Shown piece by piece: positions 35,453 through 43,087 of a stretch of 64,000 nt of DNA (its first letter is position 1; every line of letters begins with the position of its first letter). Source of the DNA: Acidithiobacillus_B sp049965315 (GTDB taxonomy: Bacteria; Pseudomonadota; Gammaproteobacteria; Acidithiobacillales; Acidithiobacillaceae). Location: NCBI RefSeq assembly GCF_049965315.1, contig NZ_JBMFWL010000008.1:1-64000 (forward strand), read 5' to 3'. The notes under the pieces were generated by a model. The model worked only from the letters and a program-made list of their open reading frames with translations. It was not told the DNA's origin and did not search any database. The translations under genes and the position numbers were made by a program.

Positions 35453-36054
35453 ATACCCCTCCCCAAACGGATCAGACCGACCACCACTCCCTCAATGGCC
35501 AGGGTTTCCCGGCGCAAATCCACCACGATGGGAGAAAAATCCGGATTCTCCGGCAAGAGCAGCACACGATCGCCCTCCCGCCGCCAGCGTTTGACGGTGA
35601 CCTCGCCATCCACCCGCGCCACCACCACCTGCCCGTCGCGCACTTCCTCGGTACGATGCACGGCCAGCAAATCGCCATCGAGGATGCCGGCATCGCGCAT
35701 GCTCATCCCCTGCACCCGCAAGAGATAATCGGCGTTAGGCTGAAACAGGTGGGCATCGAGGCTGTAACGCCCCTCCAGATGCGCCTCGGCGAGGATCGGC
35801 TGACCCGCCGCCACCCGCCCCACCACCGCTAGCCCCGGCCGCTCCCGCAGGCGGATACCCCGGGCCGTACCCTCCCGGATCTCGATAAAACCCTTGCGGG
35901 CCAGGGCCCGCAAATGACTCTCCGCCGCATTGGGAGAGTGAAAGCCAAAGGCGTGCACCAACTCCATACGGGTAGGCGGCGAGCCATCCCCGGCCATCCG
36001 CTCTTGCAGCCAGGCCAGAATCTCCGCCTGGCGCTTGGTGAGTATCTGATCCAT
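35449..36054 (-). CDS. lexA: LexA repressor heading the mutagenesis cassette
   Basis: SOS repressor with an N-terminal winged helix (about residues 1-65, TKRQAEILAWLQE; recognition helix near NAAESHLRALARKGF) and a C-terminal S24 latent protease. Self-cleavage site Ala83-Gly84 (VAAGQP), nucleophile Ser118 (QGMSMRD) and base Lys155 (EVTVKRW) are all present. The 201-aa length is normal. The start MDQILTKR has a GGGAGAA Shine-Dalgarno; a longer frame upstream crosses the operator. A perfect E. coli-type SOS box lies over its promoter, so it controls itself and imuA-imuB-dnaE2. Whether the genome has a second lexA cannot be seen here. Confidence 0.94.
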   Translation of the reverse strand: MDQILTKRQAEILAWLQERMAGDGSPPTRMELVHAFGFHSPNAAESHLRALARKGFIEIREGTARGIRLRERPGLAVVGRVAAGQPILAEAHLEGRYSLDAHLFQPNADYLLRVQGMSMRDAGILDGDLLAVHRTEEVRDGQVVVARVDGEVTVKRWRREGDRVLLLPENPDFSPIVVDLRRETLAIEGVVVGLIRLGRGI

Positions 36055-36118
36055 TGCGCGTTCTCCCGGTGCCACTCCATGGGTGCTGCCGATGGAACGG
36101 AAAAATCGCCCCGCCGAA

Positions 36119-36153
36119 TACTGTAATTTTATACAGTATTCGGATAATGGCAA
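36119..36153 (-). promoter_or_regulatory. lexA promoter with overlapping SOS box
   Basis: TACTGTAATTTTATACAGTA (36119-36138) contains a perfect CTGT-N8-ACAG LexA box. On the minus strand -35 TTGCCA (36148-36153, 5/6), a 16-base spacer and -10 TAAAAT (36126-36131, 5/6) place the -10 element inside the box, so bound LexA must block RNA polymerase. The leader to the lexA ATG is about 65 bases. Confidence 0.92.
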
Positions 36154-36303
36154 GCCCCGCTGTGGAAGGAAAATCCGCATTCAGCCACGCCAGCCAGTCC
36201 TCGGCGCTGGCCCAGCCCCAGAGCGATGCCATCGATTACGGCGCATCGCCCATCTCCGCTGGCCTTGGATCGGCCCCGCGGCAGCCCACAGATCGCCAGC
36301 GGC

Positions 36304-36328
36304 AAAAAGCCCCGGAGTCCGGGGCTTT
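36304..36328 (-). terminator. Intrinsic terminator downstream of the TRIC gene and HTH remnant
   Basis: GCCCCGG pairs with CCGGGGC around a 3-base loop; the minus strand continues TTTTT. It insulates the SOS-controlled lexA operon from upstream transcription. Confidence 0.85.
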
Positions 36329-36339
36329 GGTTTGGGCGT

Positions 36340-36446
36340 GATCGGCTTTAGGCCGCTCACGTCTTTGTGAACATTGCGATAATGACGCCCGAGCCGTTTC
36401 GCCAGCGCATAGATCGCCAAAGGATCGGCGTCGTCAGGGAGAGCGC
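36340..36446 (-). pseudogene. Remnant of a small winged-helix DNA-binding protein (HVO_A0114/antitoxin-like)
   Basis: In one minus-strand frame the sequence DDADPLAIYALAKRLGRHYR then NVHKDVSGLK matches the helix-turn-helix core of small MarR-like or HVO_A0114-type regulators, in which S-I-Y-x-L-A-x-x-L-G-R-D-Y-x-N-V-H-x-D-V is the hallmark. The matching stretch is only about 33 codons; the frame has no proper start (it runs into the TRIC gene) and the rest of the domain is replaced by the terminator. Base composition is more AT-rich than its neighbours. It looks like a decayed, horizontally acquired gene, possibly half of a toxin-antitoxin pair; no toxin is visible. Confidence 0.6.
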
Positions 36447-37085
36447 TTATTCCTGAGCACTTCGGCGGGCTTTGGGCAAGGCCCAGTTGCGGTAGAGCGC
36501 CATCATGCGCAGGAAGAAAGTCAGCCCGGCCCCCAGGAGCAGCGCCTCCAGCGCAGGAACCCCCAGGCGCTCCCCCGCCACCACAACCAGTGCGCCTACG
36601 AAGGCCGCCGAGGCGTATATCTCCGCCCGAAGCACGACGGGCACCTGGGCGCAAAGGATGTCCCGCACCATGCCGCCGCCGATGCCGCTGATCACGCCCA
36701 GAATGGCGGCCATGAAAGGATCCAGTCCAAACTCCAGCGCTTTTTGCGCGCCGGCCGCCGCGAACACCCCGAGCCCCGCGGCGTCGAACAACAGTACCGG
36801 ATGGCGCAGGCGCTCCAGGGAATGGTGAAAGCGGAAGCTCAACAGGCCGGCCATGAGGGCCAACGCCACCCCGTGCCAGTCTTTTATGGATTCGGGAGGA
36901 ACGGCGCCGATGAGGACGTCCCGGAGGATGCCCCCGGATACGGCGGTCACCACCGCGAGGACGATCACGCCGAACAAGTCGAACTCCTTGCGCACGCCCA
37001 GCATGGCGCCGCTGATGGCGAAGGCCAGGAGGCCGGACCCATTCAACAACTGGATCAGAAAAAAAGAAGCGGGTATGGTCTGCAT
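36447..37085 (-). CDS. TRIC family membrane protein (UPF0126/YicG-like)
   Basis: A 212-aa, seven-helix inner-membrane protein made of two repeated three-helix units, each with a glycine-rich signature: GVIVLAVVTAVSGGILRDVL near residues 39-58 and GVISGIGGGMVRDIL near 128-142. Bacterial members are homologues of trimeric intracellular cation channels; their physiological role is unclear. The start at MQTIPASFFLIQLLNGSG gives a normal protein, but the frame is open about 100 codons further and the Shine-Dalgarno is weak, so the start is uncertain. Its end abuts the HTH remnant. Confidence 0.88.
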   Translation of the reverse strand: MQTIPASFFLIQLLNGSGLLAFAISGAMLGVRKEFDLFGVIVLAVVTAVSGGILRDVLIGAVPPESIKDWHGVALALMAGLLSFRFHHSLERLRHPVLLFDAAGLGVFAAAGAQKALEFGLDPFMAAILGVISGIGGGMVRDILCAQVPVVLRAEIYASAAFVGALVVVAGERLGVPALEALLLGAGLTFFLRMMALYRNWALPKARRSAQE

Positions 37086-37370
37086 CGATGGATCACTCAA
37101 GGGTGTTCTGACGAGCCAAGGGCATTGCTCATGCCCCATCTTCTTTCGAATCCGGGCGATCTGCGGCGCGAAGATGCGCCTTCCCGGCCCGACATCGGGA
37201 AAACCCGGTGGCTTTGGCTTAAGAACGCGGCCATGCTCAAGGCCAACGAGGAGGAGCAACCGGAGAGTCTCCACCGGAAGAACTTCGAAACAGCGCCGAC
37301 CTCCCGGATCCCGAAGAGGTTCCGGAACCTCTTGGCGCCCAAGGGCCGCCATCGGGGAGCGCGCCTGCCC
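37086..37370. other. Intergenic stretch between TRIC gene and tRNA-Ala, no gene recognised
   Basis: About 285 bases. The TRIC frame stays open through most of it on the minus strand, but the translation has no membrane or domain character and I do not think it is coding. No promoter stands out. Confidence 0.4.
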
Positions 37371-37398
37371 AAAAGAAAAAACCCGCATTGCGCGGGCA
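37371..37398 (-). terminator. Intrinsic terminator of tRNA-Ala(GGC)
   Basis: On the minus strand CCCGC pairs with GCGGG over a short loop and is followed by TTTTTTCTTTT, about 30 bases after the tRNA 3' end. Confidence 0.85.
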
Positions 37399-37424
37399 CC
37401 GGTACCAAAAATTCATGATGAATT

Positions 37425-37500
<76 letters not shown>

Positions 37501-37510
37501 GATGCGACGT

Positions 37511-37539
37511 AATATAAGGATTTGCCCCTCGGCTGTCAA
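37511..37539 (-). promoter_or_regulatory. Strong sigma70 promoter of tRNA-Ala(GGC)
   Basis: TTGACA (6/6), exactly 17 bases, TATATT (5/6), ending 10 bases before the mature tRNA 5' end. Confidence 0.85.
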
Positions 37540-37595
37540 ATTGTTTTTGCGCAAATGTTCCGCGGCGGAGCCGGCGGCCGTCGGATTGATGGCTA

Positions 37596-37604
37596 TGTTA
37601 TGCT
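37596..37604 (+). promoter_or_regulatory. Extended -10 promoter of the NFACT gene (leaderless)
   Basis: TGTTATGCT is a TGn-extended -10 element ending 7 bases before the ATG at 37612. Transcription would begin at or next to the start codon. No Shine-Dalgarno precedes the ATG, in agreement with a leaderless mRNA. Confidence 0.5.
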
Positions 37605-37611
37605 AGCCCTC

Positions 37612-39144
37612 ATGGATACCCTGCAACTCGAATCGGCCGTGCAATGCCTCAAGCCCCTTTGCCGGGGCAAGATGCTCCAGCGGCTGGACGAATGGCCGGG
37701 CGGGATAGTGCTGCACTTCCGCGATGAGGCCGTGGCCCTCCTGGCCCATCGCGCGCCGCTGGGCCTTTGGCGGACCACCCGAAAGGAGGAGCAGCCGCCC
37801 CGGAGCGCCTTCGTCAAACAGCTCGCCCAACGGCTGCGCGGTTTTCGCCTGGAAGAGCTGTCCCTGCCCTGGGCCGACCGGATCGTTCGCCTTGATTTTT
37901 CCCGCACGCAATTGAGCAAGCGCGAAGATCGCCTCAGCCTCATCGCCGAATGCTTCGGCGGCAGGGGGAATATCGTCCTGCTCGATGCCGAGGCCCGCAT
38001 CCGGCTGGCTTGGCGCTGGGATAGCCTGGAACAGGCCCGGCCGCGCTTTCTCCCCGGCGCAGTGTATGCCCCGGCAAACGATCGGCGCGGCGCCAGCGAC
38101 GACCCCCTCCAGCGCGTGGCGCCCAGCTATCGCCCGGGGGACGAGGCCGGGCAGACCGCCCTGGCCGAAGCGCTGGCACACCGCCCCCAGGGCTGCCAGC
38201 CGTGGTGGCGTTTGCGCCGCGACGGTGCGGAAACCCTCTACCCCATCGTCATTCCCGGCTGGGACGTGCTGGCGGAGATCCCCTGGGAAAGCGCCATCGC
38301 CCTGCCCGCCGGCGCGCCCCCCAAGGATCTCGCCTACGCAGCCGCCCTGGCCCAGCGGGAGGCGCAGCAGCGCAAAAAACTGGACAATATCCGTGCCGAC
38401 CTGGCGCGCTGGGAAGATCCGGAGCAATACCGGCGCTTGGCCCACGCCCTCTTCGCCCTGCCCGACGCCGTCCATCCCGGCGGCCCGCTCCATGCCCGGG
38501 ACTATACGGTCGATCCGGTGCGCAGCATCCCCATCCCCGTGCCCGCCGGCAAGCGGCTCCACCAACAGGCCCAATGGTTGATGGCGCAGGCGCGGCGCAG
38601 CGAGCGCGGCCGCCGGCAGGCCCAGGCGCGTCTGGCGGCGCAAGGCGCAGAATGGGAACGGCTGCAGGCGGTCAGGACCGCCTGGGAACAAGGCAACGGC
38701 AACAGGGCCCTCGGGCGGCGCGGTGACCGGCCATTGCCGGGGCCCGGCAAAGCGTCGGAATCTTCGTCCGCAGCGGCTTCCGCTTCCACGCCTTTCGGCC
38801 GGATGTGGCTCGACGGCTTTGAATTGCTGTGGGGACGCAATGCCAGGGAAAATGACCGCCTCACCTTCCGCGTCGCCAACCCCTGGGATCTCTGGTTCCA
38901 CGTGCAGGATTTGCCCGGCAGCCACGTGCTGTTGCGCCGGCCGCAGCGCAGCGCCACCGTCCCGGAGTCCGTCATCCATGGTGCCGCCCGCGTCGCCCTG
39001 CAGCAGAGCCAGTGCCGGGCCATGAGCGCCGAAGTGGACTGGACCGAAGCCCGCCATCTCCAGCGCCGCCCCGGCGGGGGACCTGGGGAAGTCATCTATC
39101 GCCACTTCCACAGCCGCCGCGTACGGCGGGATGATCAGGCGTAG
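37612..39144 (+). CDS. NFACT family protein (RqcH/Rqc2-like)
   Basis: Homologue of RqcH/Rqc2, which binds 50S-peptidyl-tRNA complexes from stalled ribosomes and adds C-terminal alanine tails that mark the peptide for degradation. The 510-aa protein has the NFACT-N domain (about residues 1-190, starting MDTLQLESAVQCLKPL; KREDRLSLIAECFGGRGNIV near 105-125), a helical middle (about 270-390), and the NFACT-R RNA-binding domain with WDLWFHVQDLPGSHVLLRRP near 425-445. It appears to lack the C-terminal NFACT-C domain. The start is chosen at the ATG just after the extended -10. Its 3' end overlaps the convergent small ORF by 10 bases. Confidence 0.88.
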   Translation: MDTLQLESAVQCLKPLCRGKMLQRLDEWPGGIVLHFRDEAVALLAHRAPLGLWRTTRKEEQPPRSAFVKQLAQRLRGFRLEELSLPWADRIVRLDFSRTQLSKREDRLSLIAECFGGRGNIVLLDAEARIRLAWRWDSLEQARPRFLPGAVYAPANDRRGASDDPLQRVAPSYRPGDEAGQTALAEALAHRPQGCQPWWRLRRDGAETLYPIVIPGWDVLAEIPWESAIALPAGAPPKDLAYAAALAQREAQQRKKLDNIRADLARWEDPEQYRRLAHALFALPDAVHPGGPLHARDYTVDPVRSIPIPVPAGKRLHQQAQWLMAQARRSERGRRQAQARLAAQGAEWERLQAVRTAWEQGNGNRALGRRGDRPLPGPGKASESSSAAASASTPFGRMWLDGFELLWGRNARENDRLTFRVANPWDLWFHVQDLPGSHVLLRRPQRSATVPESVIHGAARVALQQSQCRAMSAEVDWTEARHLQRRPGGGPGEVIYRHFHSRRVRRDDQA

Positions 39145-39290
39145 TCATCGATGCGATGATCCGGATCCGTGTCCTTTCCGGGGGGACGGTCCTTTTGCCG
39201 CGGCGGCCTTTTCTCCGGCTTTTCCGCGCCGGGCCTTACGGGAAGCACGGGCGGTGTGGTACCCACCGGGGGAATCGTTGCATCGGCCAT
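39135..39290 (-). CDS. Small proline/charged-residue-rich protein at the end of the flagellar cluster
   Basis: A 51-aa protein, MADATIPPVGTTPPVLPVRP at the start and DPDHRIDDYA at the end, with a highly charged middle (KPEKRPPRQKDRPPGKD). Predicted disordered. The ATG has GGAG 6-7 bases upstream; a TTG at 39383 would add 31 residues and bring the start within 12 bases of the motA stop. Similar short proteins ending in H-R-I-D-x-Y-A-like tails occur beside flagellar genes of other gammaproteobacteria, but I cannot name one. It sits where motB would be expected but is not MotB-like. Confidence 0.5.
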   Translation of the reverse strand: MADATIPPVGTTPPVLPVRPGAEKPEKRPPRQKDRPPGKDTDPDHRIDDYA

Positions 39291-39395
39291 GGCGCGCTCC
39301 TGGAGAAGCTGTCCAGGGCTTTTGAAAATGGCGTAGGGCCGCACATCCGTGCCCATGCCGTTCCCAGGCTCAAGAATCTGCAAGCATAGACTTTT

Positions 39396-40139
39396 TCAGC
39401 GGGCGTAGAAACTCTGCAGCCGGCTCTCGATGATCTTGGGATTTTCGCCCTCGGCAATGGCCACCAGTCCTTCGATGATCATCTCGCGCAGGTAGCTTTG
39501 CTCATGCACCACCCCTTTCAATTTGTTGGAGATGGGCAGAAACAGGAGGTTGGCCGAACCCACGCCATAAATCGTGGCGACGAAGGCGGTAGCGATGCCG
39601 GCGCCCAGCTTGGCGGGGTCGGCGAGGTTTTCCATCACATGGATCAGCCCCAATACGGCGCCGAGGATGCCGATGGTCGGGGCATAACCCCCGGCGGATT
39701 CAAAGACCTTGGCCGCCTGGCGATCAAGTTCCTCGCGGGCCAGAAGCTCCACTTCCAGGGTGGCGCGAATCTTTTCCGGCTCGGTCCCGTCCACCAGCAT
39801 CTGCAGGCCTTTTTGCAGGAATGGGTCGGCAATGGAATCCACCAGACCCTCCAAAGCCAGCAGGCCATTCTTACGGGCGGTGTTGCTCCATTCCAGGATC
39901 TTTTCCACGATGGGTTGGGGCGCGGTCCTGGGCGGGAAGATCATCCACGGAAGCATCTTCAATGCCTTGATGAAAATCGGCATGGTGTACTGGATCATGA
40001 CGGCGCCGGTGGTACCGCCGATAACGATGATAAAGGCCGTCAACTGCAGGATGGAAGCGACTTTCCCGCCCTCCAGCATCTGCCCCAACAGAATCCCGCC
40101 CAAACCCAGGAGCAAGCCGGCGATGGTCAGGATATCCAT
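39396..40139 (-). CDS. motA: Flagellar motor stator protein MotA/PomA/MotC-like
   Basis: Ion-channel stator subunit that converts ion flow to rotor torque. The 247-aa protein has four transmembrane segments, two near residues 5-45 (IAGLLLGLGGILLGQMLEGG) and two near 150-200 (YAPTIGILGAVLGLIHVMEN). The cytoplasmic loop between them contains KNGLLALEGLVDS near residue 90, the MotA charged-loop region. Length and the GQMLEGG start favour the PomA/MotC branch over enterobacterial MotA (295 aa). It lies 108 bases after fliA. The partner motB/pomB is not next to it. Confidence 0.92.
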   Translation of the reverse strand: MDILTIAGLLLGLGGILLGQMLEGGKVASILQLTAFIIVIGGTTGAVMIQYTMPIFIKALKMLPWMIFPPRTAPQPIVEKILEWSNTARKNGLLALEGLVDSIADPFLQKGLQMLVDGTEPEKIRATLEVELLAREELDRQAAKVFESAGGYAPTIGILGAVLGLIHVMENLADPAKLGAGIATAFVATIYGVGSANLLFLPISNKLKGVVHEQSYLREMIIEGLVAIAEGENPKIIESRLQSFYAR

Positions 40140-40177
40140 GCGAGCTCCCGAGCCGCGAGCAATGCCTGCGATCCGCG

Positions 40178-40197
40178 AAAAAACGGCAAGTCCGCCG
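40178..40197 (-). terminator. Possible weak terminator between fliA and motA
   Basis: The minus strand has CGGC, a 6-base loop and GCCG followed by TTTTTT. The 4-bp stem is short, so termination is probably partial. It could separate fliA from motA expression. Confidence 0.3.
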
Positions 40198-40247
40198 CGG
40201 CAACGAGAAGGCCCCCGGCGGAGCGGTGCGCCCTTCCCCCATCGCCC

Positions 40248-40973
40248 TCACGAAGCATCGGACCATTCCAACAGCATGCTGCGCAGGCGCAGGGTGGCCT
40301 GGCGGAGAAGTTGGCTGACGCGGGATTCGCTGATATCGAGCACCTCGCCCACTTCCTTGAGGGTCAGGTCTTCCTGATAATAGAGGGCGAGCACCAATTG
40401 CTCCTTCTCCGGCAATTGCGTAATCCCCGCCTCCAGATCCCGGGCGAATTCGGCGGAGCTGAGGATCGCCTCGGCGCTGGCCTGCTCATCACGCAAATAG
40501 CGCCCGGCATAGGCGTCATGGCCCTCGGCCAGGTCTTCCAGATAGAGGAGTTGATTGCCCCCGCTGGCGACGGCGGCGTGGTAGGCGGACAAGGACCAGC
40601 CCAACTCCTGGGCTATTTCTTCATCGCTGGGGGAACGAGCCTTTTTTTGCTCCAGCCGGGCAATGGCCTTGGCAATGCTCTGCTCCTTGGCGCGGGCACG
40701 GCGGGGCAGCCAGTCCTGGGCGCGTAGTTCGTCCAGGATCGCACCGCGAATGCGCGCGCTGGCATAGGCCGCGAAGCCCGCTCCCTCTCCTTCGGGCTGG
40801 TTGTTGAGCGCATCCATCAGGCCCATCATGCCGGCCTGGAGGAGGTCGCCCAGCTCGATATTGGCGGGCAGGCGGGCGATGATGCGCTGCGCCACCCGTT
40901 GCACCAGGGGCGCATAACGTACCACCTGGGCATCCCGCGCCACCCGCTGATCCAGGGAGAGGGCGGTACTCAT
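40248..40973 (-). CDS. fliA: RNA polymerase sigma factor for flagellar operon (sigma28)
   Basis: Directs late flagellar and chemotaxis genes. The 241-aa protein has region 2 (LLQAGMMGLMDALNNQPEGE; FAAYASARIRGAILDELRA near residues 65-83), region 3 and the region 4 HTH (TLKEVGEVLDISESRVSQLL near residues 205-224). It follows flhG with a 4-base overlap, the conserved flhA-flhF-flhG-fliA string. No flgM is in the window. Confidence 0.96.
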   Translation of the reverse strand: MSTALSLDQRVARDAQVVRYAPLVQRVAQRIIARLPANIELGDLLQAGMMGLMDALNNQPEGEGAGFAAYASARIRGAILDELRAQDWLPRRARAKEQSIAKAIARLEQKKARSPSDEEIAQELGWSLSAYHAAVASGGNQLLYLEDLAEGHDAYAGRYLRDEQASAEAILSSAEFARDLEAGITQLPEKEQLVLALYYQEDLTLKEVGEVLDISESRVSQLLRQATLRLRSMLLEWSDAS

Positions 40974-41830
40974 GCGCCTTGCACGACGGGCGAGCCACCA
41001 ACCAGTTGCTCGACGAAAAACTCCAGATGCCCGCTGGGCCCCTGGGGCATGGGCCAGTTGCGCACGGTGTGGGCCAAGGCCCGAAAGGCCCCGGCGGCGG
41101 GACTGGAGGGGTACAGTTCGACCACGGCCCGCTGCGCCCGCACCGCGCCGCGCAGCGCCGGGTCCAGGGGAATACTGCCCACCAGGTCGAGGGTTACGTC
41201 CAGGTAACGGTCGGCAACGGCGGCCACCCGCTGGAAGAGGAGCTGCCCTTCGCGGGCATCCCGAACCATGTTGGGCAGGATGCGGAAGCGGCGTTGACCG
41301 TAATCGCGGCTAAGGACCTTGATCAGGGCGTAGGCATCGGTGATGGAAGCGGGCTCATTGGAAACCACCACCATCAGGTCCTGGGCAGCGCAACTAAAGG
41401 TCAGGACATCGCCCGCGATGCCGGCGGCCGTATCGATGAGCAGAAAATCCACCGCCAGGTCGAGGCTGCTGACGGCATGCACCAAGGCCGCCCGGGCCTG
41501 GGCATCCAGAATGGCCATATTGGCAATACCGCTGGCGGCAGGCAGGATGAGGATATCCTGGGGGCCGCGGACGAGCACCTCGTCGATGCGCCGTTCCCCG
41601 CTGAGCACATGGGACAGGTTGTAACGCGGCGACAGGCCCAGGAGGATATCGATGTTGCCCAAGCCCAGATCCGCATCGAAGACCAGGGGTCTGGCCCCCA
41701 GTTGCGCCAGGGCAATGGCCAGGTTGACCACGACGTTGGTCTTGCCCACTCCCCCCTTGCCGCTGGCCACTGCAATGACCTTTACCGGTTTTCTTGCCCG
41801 CATCCTGCGTAAGCCTTCCGCCTGATCCAT
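40970..41830 (-). CDS. flhG: Flagellar number regulator FlhG (FleN/MinD-like ATPase)
   Basis: MinD-type ATPase that limits flagellar number and restrains FlrA/FleQ and FlhF. The 286-aa protein starts MDQAEGLRRM, containing the D-Q-A-x-x-L-R motif that activates the FlhF GTPase, followed by the deviant Walker A SGKGGVGKT (residues 23-31) and Walker A' FDADLGLGNIDILLG. A GAGGAG Shine-Dalgarno supports the start at 41830; the frame is open further but inside flhF. Confidence 0.94.
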   Translation of the reverse strand: MDQAEGLRRMRARKPVKVIAVASGKGGVGKTNVVVNLAIALAQLGARPLVFDADLGLGNIDILLGLSPRYNLSHVLSGERRIDEVLVRGPQDILILPAASGIANMAILDAQARAALVHAVSSLDLAVDFLLIDTAAGIAGDVLTFSCAAQDLMVVVSNEPASITDAYALIKVLSRDYGQRRFRILPNMVRDAREGQLLFQRVAAVADRYLDVTLDLVGSIPLDPALRGAVRAQRAVVELYPSSPAAGAFRALAHTVRNWPMPQGPSGHLEFFVEQLVGGSPVVQGA

Positions 41831-41840
41831 CACGCGCTCC

Positions 41841-43049
41841 TCAGGCGATGCATTCCTCTTGTTTAGCGGCATGATACCGGTATTGTGCCGGTGCCGCCAT
41901 GGCCGCGCCATGCTCCGCCGCCAGCATGTGCGCGATGAGCGCTTCCCACCGGGCGCTGTGCAAGTCTTCGGGGACCCGCTGTCCATCGCTGAAAAAGCAC
42001 AGGGGGAGCGACTGCTCGGCCAGCCATTCCAGGGCAGCACCAAAGGCCGGTGACTCGTCGACCTTGGACAGGATAGCCCCATCCAGCGGCAAGCGCAGGT
42101 ACGGCGACAACACCGCCGGCAGGCTTTTGCCGCTCAGGCCGGCGTTGACCAGCAGCAATTTGCGGACCTTGGACCCCAGATCCCCCAACCAGTGGAGTTG
42201 CTCCTCCAGGCGCGGGTCGCGGGGGCTCATGCCGATGGTGTCGATAAACACCCAGGTCCGGTCCCGATGCCGCTCCAGGGCGCAAAGGAGATCCTCGGGG
42301 CTGCGGATCACGTCCACCGGCACCCCCAGGATGCGCCCGTAGATCCCGAGCTGCTCCACGCCGGCGATCCGGTAGGTATCGGTGGTCATCAAGGCCACGG
42401 AACGGGGGCCATGGCGCAGCACTTGGCGCGCGGCCAGCTTGGCAATGCTGGTGGTTTTTCCCGAACCGGTGGGGCCGAGGACGGCAAAGACGCCGCCCTT
42501 GCCCAGGGGATCGGCGGCAATGGACAAGCGCCCCGCCAAGCCCTCCTGCAAGGCGCTTTCCAGTTCGCCGCTGCCCAGTTCCGCCAACTGCGCCGCCCAC
42601 TCGGGCGAAAAGCCCAGATCCATAAAGCGCTCGCGGGAGGGCTGCTCCATCGCCCCCCCCCAGCGCGCTTCCACCAGACGACGCAAGGCATTGAGTTCGC
42701 TATGCAGATGGGCAAGTTCGGCAGGCGCCGCGCTGGCACTGCCCTGGGGCTTGCTGCGCCCGTTCATGGCTGGCGTCCGCTCCTTATCCCCAGCGACGCC
42801 AGGGCCTCTGCCCGGGCCTTCTGCGGCACGCGGCTGGGGTTCCGCCTCAGCCAGCAGGGGTTCGGGCCAAGCCAGCGCGGGCTGACTGCTCGCTCCCCAC
42901 TGTTTTTCGTCAAAGTCGATGGCCGTTACGATCTCTACGCCGCCATCCACCTCGCGATTGGAGAGAATGACCGCGTCCGGCCCGAGCGTGTTGCGGATGT
43001 TCTGCAAGACCTCACGGGTGTTCGCGCCACTGAAACGCCTGATTTTCAT
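41841..43049 (-). CDS. flhF: Flagellar biosynthesis SRP-like GTPase FlhF
   Basis: Places the polar flagellum and promotes early assembly. The 402-aa protein has a basic N-terminus (MKIRRFSGANTREVLQNIRN), a variable linker (about 50-125), and the SRP-type NG domain with Walker A GPTGSGKTT at residues 192-200 and TTDTYRIAGVEQLGIYG near 225-241. Its presence with flhG indicates a polar, number-controlled flagellum. Confidence 0.95.
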   Translation of the reverse strand: MKIRRFSGANTREVLQNIRNTLGPDAVILSNREVDGGVEIVTAIDFDEKQWGASSQPALAWPEPLLAEAEPQPRAAEGPGRGPGVAGDKERTPAMNGRSKPQGSASAAPAELAHLHSELNALRRLVEARWGGAMEQPSRERFMDLGFSPEWAAQLAELGSGELESALQEGLAGRLSIAADPLGKGGVFAVLGPTGSGKTTSIAKLAARQVLRHGPRSVALMTTDTYRIAGVEQLGIYGRILGVPVDVIRSPEDLLCALERHRDRTWVFIDTIGMSPRDPRLEEQLHWLGDLGSKVRKLLLVNAGLSGKSLPAVLSPYLRLPLDGAILSKVDESPAFGAALEWLAEQSLPLCFFSDGQRVPEDLHSARWEALIAHMLAAEHGAAMAAPAQYRYHAAKQEECIA

Positions 43050-43087
43050 GGGTAGATCTCCCTATCCTCTGCTGGACCGGCAGCGCC

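Noticed and set aside
37086..37388. 100-codon N-terminal extension of the TRIC protein
   Set aside because: The extension is not membrane-like, overlaps the tRNA-Ala terminator and would be unusual for the family; left as non-coding.
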